Shown here piece after piece: positions 1 through 8,592 of a DNA stretch of 35,035 nucleotides (position 1 is its first letter; every line of letters starts with the position of its first letter). The translations under genes and the position numbers were made by a program. Source of the stretch: Rhodococcus rhodnii NBRC 100604 (GTDB lineage Bacteria > Actinomycetota > Actinomycetes > Mycobacteriales > Mycobacteriaceae); contig NZ_BCXD01000034.1 in NCBI RefSeq assembly GCF_001894925.1, forward strand, positions 1 through 35,035, given 5' to 3'. The notes under the pieces were generated by a model. It searched no databases, was not told where the DNA came from, and saw only the letters and a program-made list of their open reading frames with translations.

Positions 1-37
1 AGTAACACCGTCACGCACCGGCCGCCGAGGGGGCGAA

Positions 38-66
38 TCGACCCGCCGGGGCCCGGCCGCTACACT
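38..66 (+). promoter_or_regulatory. Putative promoter of the SRP RNA gene
   Basis: A -10 hexamer TACACT lies at 61-66. A weak -35 match, TCGACC at 38-43, sits 17 nt upstream. Transcription would begin near G74, exactly where the SRP RNA terminal stem begins. The box fit is seen; promoter activity is inferred. Confidence 0.5.
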
Positions 67-73
67 CGTCGAT

Positions 74-160
74 GGATCCCGCGCGGCGTGCATCCTGTGA
101 ACTCCCCCAGGGCCGGAAGGCAGCAAGGGTCAACGGGCTCTGCCGGGTGCGCGGGGTCCC
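74..160 (+). ncRNA. ffs: Signal recognition particle RNA, small bacterial (4.5S) type
   Basis: This is the RNA scaffold of the signal recognition particle, which pairs with Ffh to send nascent membrane and secreted proteins to FtsY and SecYEG. The conserved apical domain is clear: GGCCGGAAGGCAGCAAGGG at 111-129, containing the GGAA tetraloop and the asymmetric AGCA side of the Ffh-binding loop. The ends pair as a long helix: GGATCCCGCGC at 74-84 with GCGCGGGGTCCC around 149-160. The roughly 87-nt length fits the small bacterial form. In actinobacteria ffs commonly sits next to the aspartate aminotransferase and dnaX genes, as here. Exact ends are estimated from the terminal pairing. Confidence 0.93.
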
Positions 161-206
161 CTATCTCTCGCAGCGACGACGCCGGCCCGACCCGATGGTC
201 GGTTGA

Positions 207-1502
<1,296 letters not shown>

Positions 1503-1526
1503 GCTGCCGGCTCCCGCGCCGCGCCC

Positions 1527-2324
1527 TCACATGCGGGCGTGGCGCGCGAGCACGAAGCAGTATGCGCCGTAGGCGCCGAGCCCGAGTCCGGCGAGGACGA
1601 GGAGAACCTGCCCGAACGGCCACGAACCGAGAGTCGTGACGGCGCCGTCGATTCCGGTCGCCTTGCTGGGATCGGACGTCGCCGCCGCCGTGACGACGAG
1701 GATGCCGGTGCCCGCGAGGACGAGGCCCTTCGCGACGTAACCCGTCACGCCGAGGATCTCGGCGGGCTTGCCCGGGTTCTTCTTCAGGTCGTCGGCGAAG
1801 CCCTTCGTCGCACCCTTGTGGACGTGGTAGACGCCGACACCGGCGATGACGAGGCCCGCGATCGCCAGCACGATGGTGCCCGCCGTCGACTCCATGAGCC
1901 GAGCGCTGATGCCGGCGTTCTGCTCGCCGCTCGACTGACCCGAGCCCATCGCGAACGACAGCGCCGACCACGCGAGCGCGACGTAGACGACGGCGGTCGC
2001 GAGCGGCTTGCCGCGCTCGTCGAGCTGGTCGGACACCGAGTCGCCGGGGTCGGCCGAGATGCCTTCGACGATGCGCCACAACGCGAGCGCGGCGAACGCG
2101 ATCGCGCCGATCCACAGCGCGATCTCGCCGCCGGGTTGCGACGCGACCCGGGCGAGTGCGCCCGACTGATCGGCGGAGGCGCCGCCGGCACCGAACGCCA
2201 TCAGCAGCACGAGATAGCCGATCAGAAGGTGCGCGCCGCCGCTGACGACGTGCCCGGCGCGCGCGGCCTTCTCGAATGCCGTGCTCTGGCGCGCCTTGCG
2301 CGCCTTGGTGCCGACGTCGCTCAC
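1527..2324 (-). CDS. DUF1206 family six-TM membrane protein
   Basis: A 265-residue integral membrane protein with about six hydrophobic helices arranged as three tandem pairs, each pair carrying a similar helix–glycine–helix pattern. This triplicated architecture is characteristic of DUF1206, whose function is unknown. The chosen start is GTG at 2324, because GGGAGGA lies just upstream and the N-terminus then begins with a basic cytoplasmic stretch (KARKARQ). An ATG 17 codons further upstream is less likely. It converges on the aminotransferase with only 24 nt between the stops. No catalytic motif is visible. Confidence 0.85.
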   Translation of the reverse strand: MSDVGTKARKARQSTAFEKAARAGHVVSGGAHLLIGYLVLLMAFGAGGASADQSGALARVASQPGGEIALWIGAIAFAALALWRIVEGISADPGDSVSDQLDERGKPLATAVVYVALAWSALSFAMGSGQSSGEQNAGISARLMESTAGTIVLAIAGLVIAGVGVYHVHKGATKGFADDLKKNPGKPAEILGVTGYVAKGLVLAGTGILVVTAAATSDPSKATGIDGAVTTLGSWPFGQVLLVLAGLGLGAYGAYCFVLARHARM

Positions 2325-2447
2325 GTGGTCCTCCCGATCGGGGTTTGTTCGGTTCGAGTCGGATCCGGGGATCACGGTCCGATGGGAGGAACCTACGCGG
2401 CGTTCAGCGTGCGTGCTGGTACAACTTTCAATCAGTTTCCGTGGCGG

Positions 2448-3470
2448 TCACTGCCGGTCGGCGAGTTCGGCGACGATGTGATCGATCGTGACGCTCGCCG
2501 AGTAGTAGTCGAGCCGGAAGCTCTCGGGACCGAGCGGATACACACGATCCGCCGCGACGGCCGGGGTGCTCGCGAGGGTGGGATCGGCCGAGAGCCGTTC
2601 CGCGTCTTCCTGTTCGGCGTTGACGACGAACGTGGCGTCGCCCGGGAGTGCGCGATCGAGGTTCTCCTGTCCGACCGAGACGATGTCGGTGCGCTCCTGC
2701 CCCGTTCCGCTTCCCGCACCCGCGATGTCGTCGGGAAGCGTGGCGATCTCGAAGCCCAGCGACTCGAACAGCTGGCCCTGCGCACTGCCGGCCGTGAAGA
2801 TCTTCGACTCGTTCGGCGAGTTGTAGGTCAGGACGTTCACGGGATCGGCGGCGGAGATGTCACCGAGTTGCTCGCGGGCGGAAGCGACGTGCGCGTCGTA
2901 TTCGGCGACGAGTTCCTGCGCGGCGTCCTCCTTGCCGATCGCTTCGGCGACGATCGACGTGATCTCCTGCCACGATTTGTCGTCGTAGCGGAGCACGACG
3001 ACGGGTGCGATCTTCTCGAGGACCTCGACGCGGTCGGCGGCGGAGTCGGCGCCGGTCGCGGACACGAAGATGAGATCCGGTTCGGCCGCCGTCACGGACT
3101 CGACGTCGGGCATCCCCTGGTAGAGCACGTCGACGTCGCGTTCCGTCGCGACGTCCGCCCACTGACGGAACAGCCCGCGATCGTCGGTGACGGTGGACGG
3201 CGCCTGTGCGCCCGTCCCGACGAGCGGGGCGTCGAGGGCGAGCAGCGGGCCGGTCAGTGTGACACTCGTGGAGACGATGCGCTGGGGTTCGGCGTCGATC
3301 GTCACCTCGCCGCGGTCGTCCGCGACGGTGCGCGGCCATGCGCCGGTCGCGGTCTCCGCCGTCGCGTCGGGGGCGGACTCGCTCGCGGTGTCACCGGACG
3401 AGCAGCCGGTCAGGACGAGGGCGGTGGCGGCGAGCGCTGCAGCTGCGGCGACGGTGGATCTGCGGAACAA
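2448..3470 (-). CDS. Ferric-siderophore ABC transporter substrate-binding lipoprotein (FecB/FepB type)
   Basis: A 340-residue extracytoplasmic binding protein that should capture a ferric siderophore and pass it to an ABC permease. The N-terminus is a lipoprotein signal: basic start, Ala-rich hydrophobic core, and lipobox LVLTGC with the lipidated Cys at residue 23. The mature part has the periplasmic-binding-protein fold typical of iron-siderophore binding proteins, including a region near residue 62 (PQRIVSTSVT) and RADEIYPLG-like C-terminal strands (ADRVYPLG). The start is TTG at 3470, the first codon giving the complete signal peptide. No permease or ATPase gene is in the window, so it depends on partners elsewhere. 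It is divergent from the esterase gene across a DtxR/IdeR-type box, implying iron-repressed expression. Confidence 0.88.
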   Translation of the reverse strand: MFRRSTVAAAAALAATALVLTGCSSGDTASESAPDATAETATGAWPRTVADDRGEVTIDAEPQRIVSTSVTLTGPLLALDAPLVGTGAQAPSTVTDDRGLFRQWADVATERDVDVLYQGMPDVESVTAAEPDLIFVSATGADSAADRVEVLEKIAPVVVLRYDDKSWQEITSIVAEAIGKEDAAQELVAEYDAHVASAREQLGDISAADPVNVLTYNSPNESKIFTAGSAQGQLFESLGFEIATLPDDIAGAGSGTGQERTDIVSVGQENLDRALPGDATFVVNAEQEDAERLSADPTLASTPAVAADRVYPLGPESFRLDYYSASVTIDHIVAELADRQ

Positions 3471-3502
3471 AGTGGTACCTGCTTTCCGGGTGAACGATCA
3501 CC

Positions 3503-3521
3503 AAAGGATAGCCTTACCTTA
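3503..3521. promoter_or_regulatory. DtxR/IdeR-type iron box shared by two divergent promoters
   Basis: Read on the minus strand, the 19-mer TAAGGTAAGGCTATCCTTT matches the DtxR/IdeR consensus TTAGGTTAGGCTAACCTAA at 14 of 19 positions. Two -10-like hexamers fall inside it: TATCCT on the minus strand (3505-3510) for the binding lipoprotein, and TACCTT on the plus strand (3515-3520) for the esterase. A Fe(II)-loaded repressor bound here would block both. The match is seen; repression is inferred from the family. Confidence 0.75.
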
Positions 3522-3544
3522 ATCACCGTTCATCGGAGGTCGGA

Positions 3545-4723
3545 ATGCGGAGAAGAACGCCGGGGCCGGTTCGGCGGATTCTGCATTCACCGCTGTTGCG
3601 CTCCGGCGGGCCCGACGCCGTACTCCGTGAACTCGCGCGCAGCGGCGGCCCGCTCGTCGAGACCGTCGACGATCAGCTGCCCGGGCACGTCACCGCGACC
3701 TTCTGCTGGGTGGACGGCGAGTCCGCCGCGGTGTATCTCGACGCGAACGGCATCACCGATCGGGCGCGGCTCGATCGCTCGGCGCTCGCGCGCGAGCCGG
3801 GATCGTCGCTGTGGCACCTGTCGCTCGAGGTTCCCGGCGACTGGGCGGGGCAGTACCGCTTCCTTCCGCGGCGGTCGGTGCTCACTGCGCCCGCGGAACC
3901 CGATTGGCGATGGTGGCGAGCAGTTCTCGCCGACGCGAGACCCGACCCGTTCGGCGCCGAGGAACTGCCAGGGGAGTGGCCGTCGTCGCGCGCCGTCATG
4001 CCCTGCGCCCCGCCCGACGAGTGGTGGTCGCGGCGCCGCGCGCGTGGTCGGCTCACCTCCGGCGTGCGGACCGTCGCGGGCCGAGAGCGCGACGTGTGGG
4101 TGTACGAGACGCCGGGGGAGCGGCGCGGGCCGATCGTCGTCGTCCTCGACGGCCGCACGTGGGCGCTCGATCATCCGCTCATGCCCGGGTTCGACGCCGT
4201 GGCAGAGCGGACGGGTGTCGCGCCCGTCGCCGTCATGATCGACAGTCTCGACACCGAGACTCGGCGCCGTGACCTCGGATGCAATGACGAGTTCGTCTCC
4301 GCTGCAGCAGAACTCGTGCGCGACGTCGCGGCGGAGAGCGACGTGGCTCCCGAAGGCGCGATCGTCGCCGGATGCAGCCTCGGCGGGCTCACCGCGAGCT
4401 ACGCGGCGCTGACGCGGCCCGACGTGTTCGGCGGCGCCGTGTCGATGTCGGGCTCGTACTGGTGGCCGGACGACGGCGTCGGCCCGTCGGTGCAGGAGAC
4501 GATCGCGCCGGGCTCCGCGCGCTTCGTCGTCGAGTGCGGGAGCCTCGAATGGATGCTCGTGCAATCGAATCGAGAGGTCGCAGGTCTCCTGCGCACTGCC
4601 GGACGCGAGGTGCACCATCGCGAGTTCCGCGGCGGGCACGATCCGGCGCAGTGGCGCGAACGGCTCCTCGCGGGCGTCGCGATGCTGCTCGGCCCGGCGG
4701 ACGGGACCCTGCCGCTACCATGA
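3545..4723 (+). CDS. fes: Enterochelin esterase-like ferric-siderophore hydrolase
   Basis: A 392-residue alpha/beta hydrolase expected to cleave ester bonds of an imported ferric catecholate-type siderophore in the cytoplasm, releasing iron. The N-terminal ~150 residues resemble the Fes cap domain (CWVDGES, YRFLPRR). The C-terminal esterase domain has the nucleophile elbow AGCSLGG with Ser278, and the catalytic His365 in GGHDPAQW. GGAGG lies 6 nt before the ATG. It is divergent from the siderophore-binding lipoprotein, with an iron box between them, which supports a role in iron uptake. The true substrate is unknown; rhodococci make several mixed catecholate siderophores. Confidence 0.86.
   Translation: MRRRTPGPVRRILHSPLLRSGGPDAVLRELARSGGPLVETVDDQLPGHVTATFCWVDGESAAVYLDANGITDRARLDRSALAREPGSSLWHLSLEVPGDWAGQYRFLPRRSVLTAPAEPDWRWWRAVLADARPDPFGAEELPGEWPSSRAVMPCAPPDEWWSRRRARGRLTSGVRTVAGRERDVWVYETPGERRGPIVVVLDGRTWALDHPLMPGFDAVAERTGVAPVAVMIDSLDTETRRRDLGCNDEFVSAAAELVRDVAAESDVAPEGAIVAGCSLGGLTASYAALTRPDVFGGAVSMSGSYWWPDDGVGPSVQETIAPGSARFVVECGSLEWMLVQSNREVAGLLRTAGREVHHREFRGGHDPAQWRERLLAGVAMLLGPADGTLPLP
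4716..4721 (+). promoter_or_regulatory. -10 box TACCAT for a leaderless HhH-GPD transcript
   Basis: TACCAT ends 6 nt before the ATG at 4728, placing the likely transcription start at the A of the start codon. No Shine-Dalgarno sequence precedes this ATG. The box overlaps the end of the esterase gene. Confidence 0.4.
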
Positions 4724-4727
4724 CGTC

Positions 4728-5309
4728 ATGGCTCCGACGTTGCATCTCGCGGGTGATCCGGACGCGGACGCCCTGTTGGCCGAGCAGCCGCTCGCACTGT
4801 TGATCGGGATGCTGCTGGATCAGCAGATTCCGATGGAGGTCGCGTTCAGCGGCCCGCGCAAGCTCGCCGATCGGCTCGGCGACCTCGACGTGAACGAGAT
4901 CGCGGCGATGGACCCCGAGGCGTTCGCCGCGGTCTTCGCGCAGACTCCCGCGGTGCACCGGTTCCCCGGTTCGATGGCGAAGCGCGTCCAGGCGCTGTGC
5001 GGGTACATCGTCGAGCACTACGACGGCGACCCCGAGCGCCTCTGGCTGGGCGGCGAGCCCGACGGCGCGGCCGTCCTGAAGCGGCTGAAGGCGCTGCCGG
5101 GATACGGCGACCAGAAGGCGCGGATCTTCCTCGCACTGCTCGGCAAGCAGTTGGGTGTGTCGCCGGACGGCTGGCGCGAGGCGGCCGGCGACTACGGGCA
5201 GGACGGCGCGCGGCGCTCGATCGCCGACGTCGTCGACGACACGACGCTGCTGGAAGTGCGCGAGTTCAAGAAGGCCGCCAAGGCCGCGGCGAAGGCCGCG
5301 AAGAAGTAG
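4728..5309 (+). CDS. HhH-GPD-type base-excision repair-like protein
   Basis: A 193-residue protein of the helix-hairpin-helix-GPD DNA glycosylase superfamily. The segment LDQQIPMEVAFSGP (about residues 27-40) corresponds to the helix that starts the glycosylase fold, and LKALPGYGDQKARIFLALLGK (about 121-141) is the helix-hairpin-helix DNA-binding element. The protein ends in an Ala/Lys tail (KKAAKAAAKAAKK) like those of actinobacterial DNA-binding proteins. It is shorter than Nth or MutY, shows no four-Cys iron-sulfur motif, and I cannot identify the catalytic Asp confidently, so glycosylase activity is unproven. It starts 4 nt after the esterase stop but likely has its own leaderless promoter. 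Confidence 0.8.
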   Translation: MAPTLHLAGDPDADALLAEQPLALLIGMLLDQQIPMEVAFSGPRKLADRLGDLDVNEIAAMDPEAFAAVFAQTPAVHRFPGSMAKRVQALCGYIVEHYDGDPERLWLGGEPDGAAVLKRLKALPGYGDQKARIFLALLGKQLGVSPDGWREAAGDYGQDGARRSIADVVDDTTLLEVREFKKAAKAAAKAAKK

Positions 5310-5366
5310 CCGGCGAAGGCCCGCACGAAGTACGCGGGCAACCGCTGCGGTGTCGGTGCCCGCCGG

Positions 5367-5372
5367 TACCCT
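5367..5372 (+). promoter_or_regulatory. -10 box TACCCT for a leaderless dnaX transcript
   Basis: TACCCT ends 6 nt before the GTG at 5379, predicting a transcript that begins at the start codon. There is no Shine-Dalgarno sequence in the intervening bases. Confidence 0.4.
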
Positions 5373-5378
5373 TTGGGC

Positions 5379-7682
5379 GTGGCGCTGTATCGGAAGTACC
5401 GGCCCGCGACCTTCGCCGAGGTCGTGGGACAGGAACATGTCACCGAACCGCTCAGCACCGCGCTCGACGCGGGCCGGATCAACCACGCGTACCTCTTCTC
5501 GGGGCCGCGCGGGTGTGGCAAGACGTCCTCCGCACGCATCCTCGCGCGGTCGCTCAACTGCGTGCAGGGCCCGACCTCCACGCCGTGCGGCGAGTGCGCG
5601 TCGTGCGTCGCGCTCGGCCCGGGTGGGGCAGGCAATCTCGACGTCACCGAACTCGACGCCGCGAGCCACGGCGGTGTCGACGACACCCGTGAACTCCGCG
5701 ATCGCGCGTTCTACGCACCCGCCGAGTCGCGGTATCGCGTGTTCATCATCGACGAGGCCCACATGGTCACGACGGCGGGCTTCAACGCCCTGCTCAAGAT
5801 CGTCGAGGAACCGCCCGAGCATCTGATCTTCATCTTCGCGACGACGGAACCCGAGAAGGTCCTTCCGACGATCCGCTCGCGTACCCATCACTACCCGTTC
5901 CGGTTGCTCGCGCCGTCCGTGATGCGCGGTCTGCTCGAGCGGATCTGCGATCAGGAGCACGTCCCCGTCGAGGCGCCCGTGTATCCGCTCGTGATTCGCG
6001 CGGGCGGTGGGTCGCCGCGTGATTCGCTGTCGATCCTCGATCAGCTGCTCGCGGGCGCCGACGAGCGCGGCGTCACCTATCAGCGGGCGCTCGCGCTGCT
6101 CGGCGTCACCGACGTCGCCCTCATCGACGACGCCGTCGGTGCCCTCGCGACGGGAGACGGCGCGGCGCTGTTCGGCACGGTCGACCGCGTCGTCGACGCC
6201 GGGCACGATCCGCGGCGTTTCGCGTCGGACCTGCTCGAACGTCTCCGCGATCTCATCCTCGTGCGCGCCGTCCCCGACGCGATCGAGCGTGGCCTCGTCG
6301 ACGCGCCCCACGACACCCTCGAACGTCTCGCCGAGCAGGCGCAGGCGATCGGCCCGGCGTCGCTCACGCGCTTCGCGGAGGTCGTGCACGCGGGGCTCGG
6401 CGAGATGCGCGGTGCCACGGCGCCCCGGCTGCTGCTCGAGGTGCTGTGCGCACGGATGCTGCTGCCCGCGGCAGCTGACGGCGAGGCCGCGCTGCTGCAG
6501 CGCGTCGAACGGCTCGAACAGGGAGCGCCCCCGGCAGGGGGTGCGCAGGTGACAGGCGGTTCGCAGGTGGTGGCGGCCCCCGCGCAGACCGAGGCCGCGC
6601 CGCGTTTCCAGCGGCCGTCGCAGCGTCGCGAGACCGAGCAGGCCGTGCCCGCCGCCCCTGCTGCTCCTGCCCCGGCCGCCACCGTTCCGGACGTCCCGGA
6701 GCCGTCGCAGGTCCCCGAGCCGCCTCGTCGGCCCGAACCGTCCCGGACCCCGGACCCGCAGCCGGTGCCGGAGCCCGCTCCCGAACCCGATCCGGTCCCC
6801 GAACCGACGCCCGATCCCGCACCGGTTCCGGAGCCGGAGCCCGTGCCGGACCCCGACATCACCCCGGTCGAGTCGGTACCCGCGGCGCCTGCCCCCGAGC
6901 CCGAACCGGCATCCGAGCCCGAGCCGGCATCCGAGCCCGAGCCGGCACCCGAGCCCGAGCCGGCACCCGAGCCCGAGCCGGCACCCGAACCAGCATCCGA
7001 GCCCGAGCCCGAGCCTCAGCCGGTCGCGTCCGGTCCGAGCGTCGAGGACGTGCGCTCGGCGTGGAACACGGTGCGCGACAAGGTCGGTGAGCGCAACAAG
7101 GTGCTGCCCGCGATGCTCTCGGCGGCGACGGTCTTCGACGTGCAGGGCACGCGCCTCGTACTCGCGCACCCCGTCCAGACGCTCGGTGCCCGCATCGCGT
7201 CGCCGCACAACGCGCGCGTCCTCACGTCGGTGCTCGCCGAGATGTTCGGTGGCGAGTGGCAGGTCGACGTCCAGGGCGGCGTCGCACCGCCGCCCGCGCG
7301 CGCGGAACCGCCGAAGCGCAAGCCCGCGGCAGCGCCGCGCTACTCGCGTCCGAGCCGTGCAGCCGAACCCGCGGCCGCACCGGAAGGCGCGCCCGCCGCT
7401 ACCTCCGCGCCGGTCCCGACGCCGTACGACGACGTACCGCCACCGCTCGAGCCCGATCTCCCCGACGATCCGGGCGCCGACGGCTCCGGCGGAGGGCGGT
7501 TCCCGCCGTCCGATGCGCAGTCGACCGAGAACGCGACGCCGGCGACGTCCACCGCTGACGACGAGGAAGAGATGTTCGCCGAGGCGGCACGGCCCGCCGA
7601 TCCGGCGCTGCATCGCGATCCCGACGACGCCGCCGAGGACGTCCTCCGGGAAGTGCTGGGGGCACGCAGAATCGACGGCTGA
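5379..7682 (+). CDS. dnaX: DNA polymerase III subunits gamma and tau
   Basis: Clamp-loader ATPase of the replicative polymerase; it opens and loads the beta clamp and couples the polymerase cores. From the GTG at 5379 the protein is 767 residues and begins with the near-universal [11 protein letters not shown]. Walker A is GPRGCGKTS (42-50), the zinc ligands are C61, C70, C73 and C76, and Walker B is DEAH (125-128). AAA+ domains extend to about residue 370. A long Pro/Glu/Ala-rich low-complexity linker follows (about 430-545), then a conserved C-terminal domain (about 550-630) and another disordered tail. I see no A-rich slippery heptamer, so a programmed frameshift making a short gamma form is not supported. 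The TTG two codons upstream is a less likely start. Confidence 0.96.
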   Translation: MALYRKYRPATFAEVVGQEHVTEPLSTALDAGRINHAYLFSGPRGCGKTSSARILARSLNCVQGPTSTPCGECASCVALGPGGAGNLDVTELDAASHGGVDDTRELRDRAFYAPAESRYRVFIIDEAHMVTTAGFNALLKIVEEPPEHLIFIFATTEPEKVLPTIRSRTHHYPFRLLAPSVMRGLLERICDQEHVPVEAPVYPLVIRAGGGSPRDSLSILDQLLAGADERGVTYQRALALLGVTDVALIDDAVGALATGDGAALFGTVDRVVDAGHDPRRFASDLLERLRDLILVRAVPDAIERGLVDAPHDTLERLAEQAQAIGPASLTRFAEVVHAGLGEMRGATAPRLLLEVLCARMLLPAAADGEAALLQRVERLEQGAPPAGGAQVTGGSQVVAAPAQTEAAPRFQRPSQRRETEQAVPAAPAAPAPAATVPDVPEPSQVPEPPRRPEPSRTPDPQPVPEPAPEPDPVPEPTPDPAPVPEPEPVPDPDITPVESVPAAPAPEPEPASEPEPASEPEPAPEPEPAPEPEPAPEPASEPEPEPQPVASGPSVEDVRSAWNTVRDKVGERNKVLPAMLSAATVFDVQGTRLVLAHPVQTLGARIASPHNARVLTSVLAEMFGGEWQVDVQGGVAPPPARAEPPKRKPAAAPRYSRPSRAAEPAAAPEGAPAATSAPVPTPYDDVPPPLEPDLPDDPGADGSGGGRFPPSDAQSTENATPATSTADDEEEMFAEAARPADPALHRDPDDAAEDVLREVLGARRIDG
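6896..6985 (+). repeat. Tandem 18-bp repeats in dnaX (five units)
   Basis: Five consecutive near-identical 18-bp units, each reading roughly CGAGCCCGAGCCGGCAYC, start at 6896, 6914, 6932, 6950 and 6968. A 12-bp partial unit and further GAGCCC copies continue to about 7016. They encode a hexapeptide repeat of the type [12 protein letters not shown] in the tau linker. The 18-bp period preserves the frame, so copy number can vary without breaking the protein. Confidence 0.85.
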
Positions 7683-7714
7683 CCCGCCGCAGGTTCACGC
7701 TTCGTCAGGCAACC

Positions 7715-7755
7715 GTCCCGAGCACATCAGGACAGCGGCCTCTGCCGCTCGGGAC
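7715..7755. other. Overlapping inverted repeats between dnaX and the downstream membrane gene
   Basis: GTCCCGAGC (7715-7723) is perfectly complementary to GCTCGGGAC (7747-7755). Inside lies a second perfect hairpin, AGCGGC (7734-7739) with GCCGCT (7744-7749), loop CTCT. The two stems share the bases GCT at 7747-7749 and so cannot both be complete. This could be a terminator for dnaX or a leader structure; no U-tract follows. Confidence 0.35.
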
Positions 7756-7839
7756 GCCGGGACCGCGAGCGTCGATCCCGCGAGCGCACCGTGCGTTCGC
7801 GGGGCGGCCGACGCCTCGGCACTCGCGAGGACATCCATC

Positions 7840-8544
7840 ATGAGCACAGTCGACATTCCCGGCGACTCGCCGGAGCAGAGCACGGCGGCGCGGCCGGACA
7901 CGCGGACGCGGTCCGGGCGTGCGTGGGCCTACTGCGGCGTCGTCGCAGGAGTGGCCGGCATCGCCGGTATCCAGGCAAGCATGGGCATCAGCGCGACCTA
8001 CGATCCCGACTCCGCAGGCGACGCCGTCGCGATCATGACGGTGCTCGAAGGGCAGCGCACCGCCCTCGTCGTCACGCACATTCTGCTGTCGGTGTGTGCG
8101 ATCGCGATGCTCGTGTTCGCCGCGGGCCTCGCTCGCCGGCTCGCCGCACGGCTCCCCGCGGGGTCGGCGGCACCGGGCACGGCTGCCTTCGGCCTCGTCC
8201 TGACATCGGCGACGTGCGTACTGGGAACGGGGCTGACGACGGAGGTCGTCTACGGACTCGGGTCGGGGGAGTTGGTGCCCGAGTTCGCGGTCTTCGTCGG
8301 CCACTGGGTGGCGACGATTCCGTGGCTCTGGATCGGGACGGGCCTCACCGGCCTGGCGGTGGCGGCAGCAGCGCCCCGCAGTGGCGCGGCACCGCGGTGG
8401 ATCGGATGGGTCGCGGGTCTGCTCGGCGCCCTCACACTGCTCGTGGGACTGTCGCCGTTGCAGTACCTGGCGGGCTTCGTCGGGCCGTTGCTGCTGCTCG
8501 TGCTGGCGATCGGCTTCGCATTCGGTGACCGAGCGCACGCATGA
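7840..8544 (+). CDS. Six-TM membrane protein of unknown function
   Basis: A 234-residue protein I do not recognise by family. It has a polar N-terminal tail of about 28 residues and six hydrophobic segments at roughly 28-50, 75-98, 115-142, 150-180, 190-210 and 213-230. The fourth contains GHWVATIPWLW. The start is ATG at 7840 with GCGAGGA upstream; the reading frame is open further upstream but that part overlaps dnaX. Only 48 nt separate it from the histidine kinase gene on the same strand, so it may be co-transcribed and could be a sensor partner or target of that two-component system (inference). Confidence 0.75.
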   Translation: MSTVDIPGDSPEQSTAARPDTRTRSGRAWAYCGVVAGVAGIAGIQASMGISATYDPDSAGDAVAIMTVLEGQRTALVVTHILLSVCAIAMLVFAAGLARRLAARLPAGSAAPGTAAFGLVLTSATCVLGTGLTTEVVYGLGSGELVPEFAVFVGHWVATIPWLWIGTGLTGLAVAAAAPRSGAAPRWIGWVAGLLGALTLLVGLSPLQYLAGFVGPLLLLVLAIGFAFGDRAHA

Positions 8545-8550
8545 CGCGAG

Positions 8551-8576
8551 ATACTTCCTCCAGGCGAGGAGTATCC
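8551..8576. promoter_or_regulatory. Imperfect dyad upstream of the histidine kinase gene
   Basis: GATACTTCCTC (8551-8561) faces GAGGAGTATC (8567-8576), complementary except for one unpaired base, around a 5-nt centre. A further GCGAGGAGT copy at about 8580 supplies the kinase Shine-Dalgarno. It could be an operator, for instance for the adjacent response regulator, or an RNA hairpin near the ribosome site. Function is inferred only from position. Confidence 0.35.
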
Positions 8577-8592
8577 CGGCGAGGAGTGTGCG

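Noticed and set aside
1539-4238. An 899-codon open frame on the plus strand
   Set aside because: It runs antisense through the DUF1206 and lipoprotein genes and into the esterase in another frame, is Arg/Asp/Glu-rich without domains, and reflects the lack of stops in GC-rich DNA.
6896-7016. CRISPR-like regular repeats
   Set aside because: The units are contiguous, without spacers, and encode an in-frame Pro-Glu peptide within dnaX.
4389-7613. A 1074-codon open frame on the minus strand
   Set aside because: It is the antisense shadow of the esterase, HhH-GPD and dnaX genes; the Gly/Leu repeats are the complement of the dnaX Pro/Glu repeats.
5379-7682. Programmed frameshift in dnaX for a gamma form
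   Set aside because: No A-rich slippery heptamer or following structure of the E. coli type is visible near the end of the AAA+ region.
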